From an uncultured Pelagibacteraceae bacterium (GTDB lineage Bacteria > Pseudomonadota > Alphaproteobacteria > Pelagibacterales > Pelagibacteraceae): a DNA stretch of 38,000 bases. Under the pieces are notes generated by a model. That model saw only the letters and a list, made by a program, of their open reading frames with translations. It was not told where the DNA came from and did no database searches. Location: positions 1 through 38,000 of the forward strand of contig CACKXR010000007.1 in NCBI GenBank assembly GCA_902604175.1, given 5' to 3'. The translations under genes and the position numbers were made by a program. How positions within the stretch are numbered: position 1 is the stretch's first letter; every line of letters starts with the position of its first letter. This document shows, piece after piece, positions 24,199-32,697 of this stretch.

Positions 24199-24597
24199 AT
24201 GGAAAAACAACACAATCTTTCAAAAAACCAAAAAATTATTTTTGATTTAATTGATAAATCTCCTGAGCCGTTAAAAGCATATTCAATTCTTTTTAATGTA
24301 CAGAAAAAAGGTATTAATGCACCTCTTCAAGTTTACAGAGCATTAGATAAATTAGTTGAAATAGGTAAAATCCATAAAATTGAAAGTAGAAATGCTTTCA
24401 TCGCATGTCAGAATTCTAGTTGTCAAATTTCTAAGGCTACAGCATTTTCAATATGTGAAAGCTGTGAAAAAGTTTCTGAAATAAGTAATACTAAACTGTC
24501 AAAATACTTATCAAACTTTGCTGATGAATCGGGGATGAAATACAGTAAATATAATTTAGAATTTTTTGGTTTATGTAAGAAATGTAAATCAAAATAA
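24199..24597 (+). CDS. zur: zinc uptake regulator Zur (Fur family)
   Basis: A 132-residue Fur-family repressor. The N-terminal winged helix includes APLQVYRALDKLVEIGKIHKIES, the family's recognition helix region. Structural-zinc pairs CESC (C86/C89) and CKKC (C126/C129) are intact. Comparison from memory with E. coli Zur suggests that its sensory ligands H77, C88 and E111 correspond to H59, C70 and E94, while H96 is replaced by lysine (K79) and an extra cysteine, C75, is nearby. Placement after znuCB and the Zur boxes upstream indicate autoregulation of the znu locus. Its stop overlaps the next ATG by one base. Fur itself is a less likely identity given the operon. Confidence 0.92.
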   Translation: MEKQHNLSKNQKIIFDLIDKSPEPLKAYSILFNVQKKGINAPLQVYRALDKLVEIGKIHKIESRNAFIACQNSSCQISKATAFSICESCEKVSEISNTKLSKYLSNFADESGMKYSKYNLEFFGLCKKCKSK

Positions 24598-25595
24598 TGA
24601 ACACTGTTTCATTAACCCTAGACGAAATTAATAATTTAGCAAAAAAAACTCTCTTAGCAAATGGATGTGATGATGATACTGCATCAATCCTTTCAGAATT
24701 AATTACAAATGCAGAAAGAGATGGTTCACTTTCTCATGGTTTATTTAGATTGCCGGCTTATGTTTCAGGATTAAAAAGCGGAAAAATAAATGGCAAAGGA
24801 AAACCTGAGATTAAAAAAATTTCACCATCTGTAATTAAAGTTGCAGGAAATAATTGTTTAGCTCCTGTGGTATTAAATAAAAGTTTACCAGAATTAAGTA
24901 AAGCTGCTAAAGAAAATGGTGTTGCTGTCTTAGCAATAAATAATTCACATCATATGGCTGCGATGTGGCCTGAAACCGAAAAATTAGCTGAAGATGGCTT
25001 AGTTGCATTTGCATGCACTTCATATAAGCCTGCTGTTGCACCTGCTGGTGCAATTAAACCTTTTTTTGGAACAAATCCAATTTCATTTGCATGGCCTAGA
25101 CTTGGAAAGACACCTGTCGTTTATGATATGGCAACTGCTTCAATGGCTATGGGAGAAGTACAAGTTGCTAAAAGAGAAGGGCACAAAGTTCCACTAGGAA
25201 CAGGACTTACAAAGGATGGTAAAGAAACTACTGATCCAGGACAAATAGCCGATGGTGGCGTGCTGCTTCCTTTCGGTGGCTATAAAGGTTCTGCAATTGC
25301 TATGATGGTAGAATTATTAGCTGGTGCATTAGTTGGTGATAATTTTAGTTTTGAAACAGCTGCCAAAGATAACAAAGATGGTGGCCCTCCAAGTGGTGGT
25401 GAATTTATTTTAGCAATTAGTCCAGATAAAACATCAGGAACAGACTGGCAAAAACATGCAGATGAATTTTTTGATAAAATGAAGTCTATGGGAGAAGTAA
25501 GACTTCCAGGTGAAAGACGACATAAAAACAGATTGGATAAAGGCCCAAGAAATATTAACGAGGAATTGGTTAATAAAATTAAATCTTTAAGCTAA
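24597..25595 (+). CDS. Ldh2/malate dehydrogenase type 2 family NAD(P)H-dependent oxidoreductase
   Basis: A 332-residue member of the Ldh2 family (malate/L-lactate dehydrogenase, ureidoglycolate dehydrogenase, delta-1-piperideine-2-carboxylate reductase). Family marks are the N-terminal SHGLFRLPAYVSGLKSG, the catalytic-histidine region INNSHHMAAMWPETE, FGTNPISFAWP, the PVVYDMATASMAMG core and LLPFGGYKGSAIAMMVELLAGAL. The fold is distinct from Rossmann-type MDH. The exact substrate cannot be called from sequence. It overlaps zur by one base (TAATG), so it is coupled to a zinc-regulated operon. It converges on the exonuclease gene, overlapping its end by 9 bases. Confidence 0.87.
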   Translation: MNTVSLTLDEINNLAKKTLLANGCDDDTASILSELITNAERDGSLSHGLFRLPAYVSGLKSGKINGKGKPEIKKISPSVIKVAGNNCLAPVVLNKSLPELSKAAKENGVAVLAINNSHHMAAMWPETEKLAEDGLVAFACTSYKPAVAPAGAIKPFFGTNPISFAWPRLGKTPVVYDMATASMAMGEVQVAKREGHKVPLGTGLTKDGKETTDPGQIADGGVLLPFGGYKGSAIAMMVELLAGALVGDNFSFETAAKDNKDGGPPSGGEFILAISPDKTSGTDWQKHADEFFDKMKSMGEVRLPGERRHKNRLDKGPRNINEELVNKIKSLS

Positions 25596-26363
25596 GTTAA
25601 TCTCAATTGGAGTGTGATCCGATGGTTTTTCTCGTCCACGAGGATCTTTATTTATATTAATACCTTTAATATTATCAATTATTGAGCTTGATACTAAAAA
25701 GTGATCAATTCTCATGCCATTATTTTTTTGCCATGCACCTCTCATATAATCCCAAAAGGTATAGCCTTCTTTATCTTCGTTAAAATGTCGGTAAACATCA
25801 CTAAATCCAAGATTTAACATTTCTCTAAATTTTTTTCTAATTTCAAGCCGATACAAAGCATCATCTTCAAAACTTTTCGCATTATAAACATCTTCTGCAG
25901 CAGGAATAACATTAAAATCTCCAGCAAGAATTATGTTAGAATTTTTCTTTGACAATGATTTTAATTGTTTAATTAATTGATCCATCCAATTTTTTTTATA
26001 ATCGTATTTTTCTGTATCGACAGGATTTCCATTTGGAGTATAAATATTTATTAATTGAATAGTTTTTTTGTTATATTCAACTTCAGCTGAAATAATTCTA
26101 GATTGCTTTAGTTTGTCTTTGATTAAATCTGTTTTAATATTAGTTAATTTTTTTTTTGAAATAATTGCTACTCCGTTATAGCTTTTTTGACCAAACACAT
26201 GACTTTCATAATCCATTGAGGAAAAATCATCATAAGGGAAATTAATATCCTCAGTTTTTATCTCCTGCATCATTAAAATATCAGGTTTATATTTTAGTAG
26301 ATAGCTTTTGATATTTTCTATCCTTGCTCTAACAGAATTAACATTCCACGATGAAATGAGCAT
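25587..26363 (-). CDS. xthA: exodeoxyribonuclease III
   Basis: A 258-residue AP endonuclease/3'-5' exonuclease of the EEP fold, acting in base excision repair. Active-site residues correspond to N7 (SWNVNSVRARI), E34 (MMQEIKTED), Y108 (NIYTPNGNP), D149 and N151 (LAGDFNVIP) and H250 in SDHTPIEI, close to the E. coli ExoIII numbering. I chose the ATG at 26363-26361 because the family begins right at ISSWNVNS; the open frame extends 10 codons further upstream inside the Fe-S gene. That start shares one base with the upstream stop, so the two are coupled. Confidence 0.94.
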   Translation of the reverse strand: MLISSWNVNSVRARIENIKSYLLKYKPDILMMQEIKTEDINFPYDDFSSMDYESHVFGQKSYNGVAIISKKKLTNIKTDLIKDKLKQSRIISAEVEYNKKTIQLINIYTPNGNPVDTEKYDYKKNWMDQLIKQLKSLSKKNSNIILAGDFNVIPAAEDVYNAKSFEDDALYRLEIRKKFREMLNLGFSDVYRHFNEDKEGYTFWDYMRGAWQKNNGMRIDHFLVSSSIIDNIKGININKDPRGREKPSDHTPIEINLA

Positions 26364-26680
26364 TAAAGAGAGAATGAAACTCCACACCCACAAGAAGATT
26401 TTGTTTGAGGGTTGGAAATTTTAAAAGACTCACCAATTAATTCAGATACATAATCAACTTCAGATCCTTTTAATAAGTCAGCAGATGCCTTATCAATTAA
26501 AATATTTTGATAATTAAGATCATCAGCTTGCTTTGATTTATCAAAAGTAAATTCATATTGAAAACCAGAACAACCACCACCTTTAATAGCGATTCTAAAA
26601 AAAGAACCTTCGTCTTTTTTAGACAATAAATTTTCTATTTGTTTTAACGCTTTATCCGTAAATTTAATTTCTTTAATCAT
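26363..26680 (-). CDS. erpA: iron-sulfur cluster insertion/carrier protein, ErpA/IscA family
   Basis: A 105-residue A-type Fe-S carrier. The three conserved cysteines are present: C37 in KGGGCSGFQYEF and C97/C99 in the closing SSCGCGVSFSL. ALKQIENLL at the start and the length are typical of HesB/IscA/SufA/ErpA proteins. In alphaproteobacteria a single ErpA-like gene commonly sits beside xthA and dgt, as here, which favours ErpA over IscA or SufA. It passes clusters to apo-proteins in the cytoplasm. Divergently transcribed from dgt across 50 bases. Confidence 0.88.
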   Translation of the reverse strand: MIKEIKFTDKALKQIENLLSKKDEGSFFRIAIKGGGCSGFQYEFTFDKSKQADDLNYQNILIDKASADLLKGSEVDYVSELIGESFKISNPQTKSSCGCGVSFSL

Positions 26681-26708
26681 GACTGAACACTGATATTACT
26701 AATATAAT
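26679..26708 (+). promoter_or_regulatory. candidate promoter of dgt operon
   Basis: A perfect -10 TATAAT (26703-26708) with ATGACT at 26679-26684 as -35, matching four of six positions at 18-base spacing. The start would be near 26715, leaving room for the AAAGG ribosome-binding site before the ATG at 26731. Confidence 0.45.
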
Positions 26709-26730
26709 ACTTAATTATTTAAATTAAAGG

Positions 26731-27849
26731 ATGAAAAAAGACACTTTGTTGGGAGTATTTAAAAGTAAAGGTAGACTTAATAATGAATCTAACTCTAAGT
26801 ATCGATCACCTTTTCAAAGAGACCGAGATAGAATTATCCATAGTGCCTCGTTTCGAAGACTAAAGCATAAAACCCAAGTTTTTGTGAACACTGAGGGTGA
26901 TCATTTTAGAACCAGAATAACTCATTCAATTGAAGTTGCCCAAATAGCAAGATCGATCTCAAAATATTTAGACCTAAATGAGGATCTAGCAGAAACTTTA
27001 AGTCTAGCTCATGATTTAGGTCATACACCTTTTGGCCATGCTGGAGAGGATGCCTTGCATGAATGTATGGTTAATCATGGTGGTTTTGATCATAATCTAC
27101 AAACTTTAAGAATTGTTATGTTTTTAGAAAATAAATATTTAAAATTTAAAGGTTTAAATCTTACAATTGAAACTTTAGAGGGCCTTTTAAAACATAATGG
27201 ACCAGTTAATGAATTAACTACTATAAATAAACTTATTGGAGCAAAAGTTTTTAAAAATAAAATTAAATTTAATACTTTCCCTTCATTAGAAGCACAAATT
27301 TCAGCTATTTCAGACGATATAGCTTATAATAATCATGATATTCAAGATGGAATTAAAGCAAATCTTTTTAAGTTAGAGGAGCTTTGTGAGATTAATTTTT
27401 TTAAAAATATTTACGTAAATTATAGAAAAAAGATAAATAAAAAAAATTATAAAATAGCAATTAATCAAATAGTAAGAGATTCGATTGATTTAATGATAAA
27501 AGACTTAATCAGTAATACACAAAAAAATTTAAAGAGATTAAAAATAAAATCTCTCAAAGATATTGCAAAATCAAAAGAATTAATAGTTTGTTTCTCTAAA
27601 AATATTCAAAATTCGGAACAAGAAATTAAATCATTTTTAAGATCTAATATGTATGATAATAAATCTGTTCTAAGAAAAAATCAAAGAGGTAAAAAAATTA
27701 TAAAAAAATTATTTAAGATAATCCAATCTTCGCCTAGAAAGTTTCTTACAAAAGAACAAATTACTAAAGATAAATATAGAGCTATCTCAGACTTTATTTC
27801 AGGTATGACAGATCGTTATGCAATCAACCTTTATAATGCAAATAAATGA
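26731..27849 (+). CDS. dgt: deoxyguanosinetriphosphate triphosphohydrolase-like protein
   Basis: A 372-residue HD-domain protein of the dGTPase family. The N-terminus SPFQRDRDRIIHSASFRRLKHKTQV is the family signature, followed by the HD ligands H65 (TRITHSIEVA) and H94-D95 (SLAHDLGHTPFGHAGE), with FPSLEAQISAISDDIAYNNHDI carrying the last aspartate. It hydrolyses dGTP or other dNTPs to deoxynucleoside and triphosphate. The length fits the type of alphaproteobacterial dGTPase-like proteins rather than the longer E. coli Dgt. It overlaps argS by 4 bases (ATGA), the usual alphaproteobacterial order. Confidence 0.93.
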   Translation: MKKDTLLGVFKSKGRLNNESNSKYRSPFQRDRDRIIHSASFRRLKHKTQVFVNTEGDHFRTRITHSIEVAQIARSISKYLDLNEDLAETLSLAHDLGHTPFGHAGEDALHECMVNHGGFDHNLQTLRIVMFLENKYLKFKGLNLTIETLEGLLKHNGPVNELTTINKLIGAKVFKNKIKFNTFPSLEAQISAISDDIAYNNHDIQDGIKANLFKLEELCEINFFKNIYVNYRKKINKKNYKIAINQIVRDSIDLMIKDLISNTQKNLKRLKIKSLKDIAKSKELIVCFSKNIQNSEQEIKSFLRSNMYDNKSVLRKNQRGKKIIKKLFKIIQSSPRKFLTKEQITKDKYRAISDFISGMTDRYAINLYNANK

Positions 27850-29576
27850 ATATTTTTGATACATATCTAGAAAAAATTAAATCAATACTTAGTGAACTTC
27901 AAAAAGATAATAAAATAATTGCTCCTAATAATTTTAATGGAATAAATGCAGAAATACCTCCACCAAAATTTAATTGTGATATCTCGACAAATGTTGCAAT
28001 GGTATTATCTAAAATTAATAACAAATCACCTATTGAACTAGCAGAACAACTTGTACCTATAATAAAAGATAAAGATAAATTAATTGAAACAATAACTATT
28101 GTTAAGCCTGGTTTTATTAACATAAAGTTTAAGAAATCATTCTGGGCAAATTTTACAAAAGAAATCAGTGAAAATTCTGAAACCTTTGGAATAAATCAAA
28201 AAGAAAAAAAGAACAATTATCTTGTGGAATTTGTATCTGCAAACCCAACAGGACCATTACACGTAGGACATTGTCGTGGGGCAATACTTGGTGATGTTAT
28301 TTCAAATATATTAACCTTCAATAATCATAAAGTTACCAAAGAATATTATGTAAATGACTATGGCAATCAAATCATTAATTTTACTAAATCAGTATATTTT
28401 CGAATACGTGAAATAACTCATAATGAAACTTTTCCATCTGATAATGATGATTTATATCCTGGTGATTATTTAATAGATTTTGCAAAAAATATATCTTCTA
28501 ACTCGAATTTGAATTTTGATAATTATGATGAAATTAGTGAGAAACTAACTGAACTATCAATTGAACAAGCATTATTGCTAATTAAAAACAATCTTAATAG
28601 TCTTGGTATAAATCACGATAATTTTGTAAGTGAAAAAAAAATTGTTTTAGACAAAGAAGTTGAAAATGTTGTTAAATTTTTAGAAAAAAATAAGTTTGTT
28701 TATAAGGGTAAAATCAAAGCACCAGAAGGTGAGGACAATAATACTTGGGTAGAACGTGAACAATTATTGTTTAAATCAACAGATTTTGGTGATGATAAAG
28801 ATCGTGCTCTTCAAAAATCTGATGGGTCATGGACATATTTTGCAAGCGATGTTGCTTATCATAAAAATAAAGTCGATAGAAAATTCGATTATCTGATTAA
28901 TATACTGGGTGCAGATCATGCTGGATATATAAAAAGAATTTCATCATCGGTCGAAGCCCTTTCAGGAGAGAAAGATAAATTAATTTGTAAAATAAGTCAG
29001 CTAGTAAAACTTATAAAAAACAATAAACCTTTTAAAATGTCTAAAAGAAAAGGGGACTATATTACTGTTGACGATCTTATAGATGAAGTTGGCAAAGACG
29101 CTACTCGATTTATTATGCTGAATAGAAGCAGTGATGCAGAACTTGATTTTGATTTTGATGCAGTAAAAGAAAAGTCAAAAGATAATCCATTATATTACGT
29201 ACAATATTGTTACGCACGAATTTCATCTGTATTTAGACACATTAATAAAGATTTAAATAAAAATATTGAAACTAATAATTTTAATTTTGAATATTCTGAA
29301 GATGAAATTAAAATTTTAAAAAAATTGTCTGAATGGCCAAAATGTATTGATATATCAAGTACAAAACTTGAGCCACACAGAATTCCTGTCTATCTATATG
29401 AGTTAGCCTCAGAATTTCACTCATATTGGAATCTTGGAAAACAACAACCAGATAAACGTTTTATAAATGAACAAAAAGAAGTTCCGTTAGATAAGTTAGT
29501 ATTCTTAAAAGTTATTTCTAATGTAATAAAATCTGGAATGGATATTGTTGGTGTAGATACTCCGTCTAAAATGTAA
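27846..29576 (+). CDS. argS: arginine--tRNA ligase
   Basis: A 576-residue class I synthetase. The N-terminal additional domain (about 1-110) is followed by VSANPTGPLHVGHCRGAILGD with the HVGH signature, and FKMSKRKGDYITV serves as the KMSKS-type loop, followed by the DALR anticodon-binding domain with YVQYCYARISSVFRH and the terminal GMDIVGVDTPSKM. It charges tRNA-Arg, including the UCU isoacceptor found at 1857-1933. Start overlaps dgt by four bases and the stop overlaps the next ATG by one base. Confidence 0.97.
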   Translation: MNIFDTYLEKIKSILSELQKDNKIIAPNNFNGINAEIPPPKFNCDISTNVAMVLSKINNKSPIELAEQLVPIIKDKDKLIETITIVKPGFINIKFKKSFWANFTKEISENSETFGINQKEKKNNYLVEFVSANPTGPLHVGHCRGAILGDVISNILTFNNHKVTKEYYVNDYGNQIINFTKSVYFRIREITHNETFPSDNDDLYPGDYLIDFAKNISSNSNLNFDNYDEISEKLTELSIEQALLLIKNNLNSLGINHDNFVSEKKIVLDKEVENVVKFLEKNKFVYKGKIKAPEGEDNNTWVEREQLLFKSTDFGDDKDRALQKSDGSWTYFASDVAYHKNKVDRKFDYLINILGADHAGYIKRISSSVEALSGEKDKLICKISQLVKLIKNNKPFKMSKRKGDYITVDDLIDEVGKDATRFIMLNRSSDAELDFDFDAVKEKSKDNPLYYVQYCYARISSVFRHINKDLNKNIETNNFNFEYSEDEIKILKKLSEWPKCIDISSTKLEPHRIPVYLYELASEFHSYWNLGKQQPDKRFINEQKEVPLDKLVFLKVISNVIKSGMDIVGVDTPSKM

Positions 29577-29839
29577 TGTTAAAAGAAATCAAATATTTAA
29601 TTTTCATAATAGTTATCTCGGTATTTATTTTTTTTACTGGCAGATACTATTTTTCTGATGAAAATTTAAAAAATTCTTATCGTTCCTTTAAAAATAATGA
29701 CGAGAAGATAAAACTGTATTCTGAGAACTTACCTGTATTAGAAAATGATACCCAAGACATCATTGAGTATGTAAAACAAACAAATAAAGATAAGAAAAAA
29801 AAGTTTAATTTCTGGAAACTTCTAGAAAATGATAAGTAA
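29576..29839 (+). CDS. short single-pass membrane protein in the position of the SPOR-domain gene
   Basis: An 87-residue protein with an N-terminal membrane helix (about 6-22), then a charged, Lys/Asp/Asn-rich tail with no recognised domain and a basic ending. In many alphaproteobacteria the gene between argS and nagZ encodes a longer inner-membrane protein with a C-terminal SPOR peptidoglycan-binding domain. Here the same slot, strand and topology are kept but no SPOR domain is present, so this may be its shortened descendant (inference). It overlaps argS by one base and nagZ by 11 bases, supporting translation as part of the operon. Confidence 0.7.
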   Translation: MLKEIKYLIFIIVISVFIFFTGRYYFSDENLKNSYRSFKNNDEKIKLYSENLPVLENDTQDIIEYVKQTNKDKKKKFNFWKLLENDK

Positions 29840-30779
29840 AAGAAAAGCATTTATTACCGGTATTAAATCACTAAAACTAACAACTCGTGAAGTAAAATTT
29901 TTAAAAAAACAAAAACCCTGGGGAATAATATTATTTTCAAGAAATATTAAATCTATAAACCAGACTAAATTATTAACTCATAGCATCAGAAAACTATTCA
30001 AAGATCCCCATTATCCTATTTTGATTGATCAAGAAGGAGGAAGAGTGAACAGGTTAAAAAATATTATAACCTTTGATAATTTGACAGGCGAATATTTTGG
30101 AAAATTATATGTTCAAGATAAAAGAAAATTTAATATTATTTATAGATTATTTATTGATAAATCTTCATATCTTTTAAAACAAATAGGTGTAAATATTAAT
30201 ACATTACCCGTATTGGATCTTAGAATTAAGGGATCGAGTAATATTATTGGTGATAGATCTTTCTCAGAAAATAAGAAAATTGTTTCAAAGGTAGGTAATA
30301 TTTGTATTGATTTATTTAACCAAAACTCAATAGGCACGGTAATCAAGCACATCCCAGGTCATGGACTTGCAAAGGTAGACAGTCATAATTTTACACCAGT
30401 TGTAGATAAGAGCATTAATTACCTTATTAAAAATGATTTCTTTCCTTTTAAAAATAAAGATAGTTTATTCGCCATGACTGCTCATATTATTTATAAAAAA
30501 ATTGATCCACATAACACTGCAACTCATTCTAAAAAAATTATAAATATTATTCGAAAAAAAATAGGATTTAAAAATGTTTTGATTTCTGATGACTTATCGA
30601 TGAAGAGTTTAAAATATGACCTAATTACTAATACAATTAAAAGCTTTGACGCAGGATGCAACCTAGCCTTACATTGTAATGGTAATATCAACGAAATGAA
30701 GGTTGTTGCTGAAAATTCACCATTGGTAAATAATTTTATTATCAAAAAAACATCACTATTTTATAAGAATTTAAGTTAA
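29829..30779 (+). CDS. nagZ: beta-N-acetylhexosaminidase, cell-wall recycling
   Basis: A 316-residue glycoside hydrolase family 3 protein. DQEGGRVNRL (67-76) is the sugar-binding motif, KHIPGHG (173-179) with D184 and H186 forms the flexible catalytic loop, and SDDLSM (253-258) carries the nucleophile aspartate (D254). It removes N-acetylglucosamine from 1,6-anhydromuropeptides in the cytoplasm. No signal peptide is present, in keeping with NagZ. It overlaps the preceding small gene by 11 bases. Confidence 0.93.
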   Translation: MISKRKAFITGIKSLKLTTREVKFLKKQKPWGIILFSRNIKSINQTKLLTHSIRKLFKDPHYPILIDQEGGRVNRLKNIITFDNLTGEYFGKLYVQDKRKFNIIYRLFIDKSSYLLKQIGVNINTLPVLDLRIKGSSNIIGDRSFSENKKIVSKVGNICIDLFNQNSIGTVIKHIPGHGLAKVDSHNFTPVVDKSINYLIKNDFFPFKNKDSLFAMTAHIIYKKIDPHNTATHSKKIINIIRKKIGFKNVLISDDLSMKSLKYDLITNTIKSFDAGCNLALHCNGNINEMKVVAENSPLVNNFIIKKTSLFYKNLS

Positions 30780-30788
30780 TATCTCGTT

Positions 30789-31532
30789 ATGTCTGTGTCT
30801 GATTCTGCTTTGTTTAATGTTGATATAAATAACTATAACGGCCCATTAGATGTTCTTTTAGATTTAGCGAAAGCTCAAAAAGTTGATCTTGAAGAAATAT
30901 CAATAACAAAGCTAGCAGATCAATTTCATGAATACATAACAAAAGAAAAAGATTTTAATTTAGAAATAGCCTCGGAGTATTTATTAATGGCAACATGGCT
31001 TGCTTATTTAAAATCTAAGTTATTATTACCAGGAACCCCAGAGGAAGAATTTAAAGTTCAAGAAGTGGCAGAAAAATTAAAATTACAACTCAAAAAACTA
31101 GAACTTATTCGTTTACTTTCAGAACAAATGCTTAAGAGAAAAAGGTTAGGTCGTGAAATAAGAACACGAGGAATGAAGGGAAATATTAGATCTATTTACA
31201 GCACTGAATATAATTTAAGTTTATTTGAACTTTTAAAAACCTATTCAACAATAATTATGACTAAAGATTTTCAAAGAATGAACATTCCAAAATTACCAGT
31301 ATTTACTGCTGAGGATGGAATTAAAACTATAAAAGATTTTTTTGGAAAACTAACTGACTGGAAAAAACTTGATGAATTAATCCCTGCAAATTTTAAATCT
31401 GGCTCAAGATACAAAAGAACTGGTAAAGCAGGAATTTTCGCTGGATCCCTTGAGCTTGCTAAAGAAGGCGATCTTTGTATTAAACAAGAAAAATTATTTG
31501 ATGATATTTATGTAAAGGAAGTAAGTGATTAA
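30789..31532 (+). CDS. scpA: segregation and condensation protein A
   Basis: A 247-residue kleisin of the bacterial condensin. The N-terminal NYNGPLDVLLDLAKAQKVDLEEISITKLADQ is the SMC-neck-binding helical domain and the following YLLMATWLAYLKSKLLLPG is the family's strongest motif; the C-terminus should form the winged helix that binds the SMC head. With ScpB and SMC it compacts and segregates the chromosome. It overlaps scpB by 8 bases. Confidence 0.94.
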   Translation: MSVSDSALFNVDINNYNGPLDVLLDLAKAQKVDLEEISITKLADQFHEYITKEKDFNLEIASEYLLMATWLAYLKSKLLLPGTPEEEFKVQEVAEKLKLQLKKLELIRLLSEQMLKRKRLGREIRTRGMKGNIRSIYSTEYNLSLFELLKTYSTIIMTKDFQRMNIPKLPVFTAEDGIKTIKDFFGKLTDWKKLDELIPANFKSGSRYKRTGKAGIFAGSLELAKEGDLCIKQEKLFDDIYVKEVSD

Positions 31533-32226
31533 AAAACAAAAAATTAATAAAGATAATGTAGTCAAGTTTCCCTCAAAATTAACTGAAATTGAAAAAGAAA
31601 TAGAGGGAGTAATTTTTGCTGCTGCTGAACCACTTGATGTCGATACTATTGAAAGCAAACTTTCAAAAAAAATAAATGTTTCAAAATCATTAGAAAAATT
31701 ACAACAAGAATACTCTAATCGTGGAATAAATTTAGTATGCATTAAAGATAAGTGGTCTTTTAGAACATCTCCGAAATTAGCAAACCTTATGTCTCAAGAA
31801 AAAACTGTCGAAAAAAAATTATCCAGAGCGGCAGTAGAAACTTTAGCCATAATTGTTTATCACCAACCAGTAACAAGAGCTGAAATTGAAGAGATAAGAG
31901 GTGTAGCTTTTGGAACAAATACACTTGATATTTTAATGGAACTAAATTGGGTTAAACCTGGGGGAAGAAAAGATGTGCCTGGTAGACCTATTCAATATGT
32001 AACTACTGATGATTTTTTAAGTCATTTTAATATCCAAAAACTATCAGATCTTCCAAATATCGATGAATTAGGTGCAGCAGGTATGATTGATAGATCAAGT
32101 GTTGATAGCGCTATTTTTGGAACAGGTAAGTTTTATAAAGAAAAGCAGGAAGAAAAAAAAGAAGATATTTATTCTAATATTGATGAGATGTTGAATAGTA
32201 CTCTTGATAGTGAAGAGAAAGAGTAA
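31525..32226 (+). CDS. scpB: segregation and condensation protein B
   Basis: A 233-residue ScpB with two winged helices. Recognisable parts are IEGVIFAAAEPLDVDTIES, then LSRAAVETLAIIVYHQPVTRAEIEEIRGV and WVKPGGRKDVPGRPIQYVTTDDFL. The start is GTG at 31525, preceded by AAGGAAG inside the end of scpA; no better ATG is available. The C-terminal tail is acidic and lysine-rich. It binds the ScpA kleisin in pairs. Confidence 0.93.
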   Translation: MIKKQKINKDNVVKFPSKLTEIEKEIEGVIFAAAEPLDVDTIESKLSKKINVSKSLEKLQQEYSNRGINLVCIKDKWSFRTSPKLANLMSQEKTVEKKLSRAAVETLAIIVYHQPVTRAEIEEIRGVAFGTNTLDILMELNWVKPGGRKDVPGRPIQYVTTDDFLSHFNIQKLSDLPNIDELGAAGMIDRSSVDSAIFGTGKFYKEKQEEKKEDIYSNIDEMLNSTLDSEEKE

Positions 32227-32272
32227 CAAAAAAGTAACTTTTAAATTTATAATAAAAAGGTTATAAGTCTCT

Positions 32273-32473
32273 ATGAGCATAGGAATTTGGCAAATTGCTG
32301 TTGTTGTAATATTGGTAGTCTTATTATTTGGACGAGGTAAAATCTCTAGTTTGATGGGAGATGTTGCCAAAGGTATTAAAAGCTTTAAAAAAGGTATGGC
32401 GTCAGATGTAACTGACGATACGGAGCCAAAAAATATTTCCGACGAAAATAAAGACTCTAGTAACAAAGAATAA
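32273..32473 (+). CDS. tatA: twin-arginine translocase subunit TatA
   Basis: A 66-residue protein: one N-terminal membrane helix (about 5-21) starting [12 protein letters not shown], the hinge FGRGK, an amphipathic helix [18 protein letters not shown], and an acidic tail. The phenylalanine-glycine hinge and length are usual for TatA. It polymerises to form the pore for folded proteins at the inner membrane. First of the tatABC set, 46 bases after scpB. Confidence 0.93.
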   Translation: MSIGIWQIAVVVILVVLLFGRGKISSLMGDVAKGIKSFKKGMASDVTDDTEPKNISDENKDSSNKE

Positions 32474-32478
32474 CTCAT

Positions 32479-32697
32479 ATGCCTACTATTGGTTGGTTTG
32501 AGATATTGATAGTTGTTGCTATCGCTATAGTTATTCTTGGTCCAAAAGATTTTCCAGTTATGTTAAAAAAAGCAGGTTCATGGATTGGCACTGCAAAAAG
32601 ATATGTCAGCAATATTCAAAACGAGGTTTCTAATATAGAAATTGATGATGAAAAAACTAATGACGAAGTAAAAAAAGAAACAAAAAAAGATGAATAA
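32479..32697 (+). CDS. tatB: twin-arginine translocase subunit TatB, short
   Basis: A 72-residue protein with an N-terminal membrane helix preceded by GWFEILIV and the TatB-type hinge LGPKDFPVMLKKAG, where a glycine-proline replaces TatA's FG; the glutamate E8 is typical of TatB. It is much shorter than E. coli TatB (about 171 residues), lacking most of the cytoplasmic tail. It lies between tatA and tatC, overlapping tatC by 8 bases, which fixes its identity. Confidence 0.9.
   Translation: MPTIGWFEILIVVAIAIVILGPKDFPVMLKKAGSWIGTAKRYVSNIQNEVSNIEIDDEKTNDEVKKETKKDE

Noticed and set aside
26364..26393. Upstream extension of exonuclease III by ten residues
   Set aside because: The family starts at MxISSWN; the extension lies inside the erpA-like gene and adds non-conserved residues.
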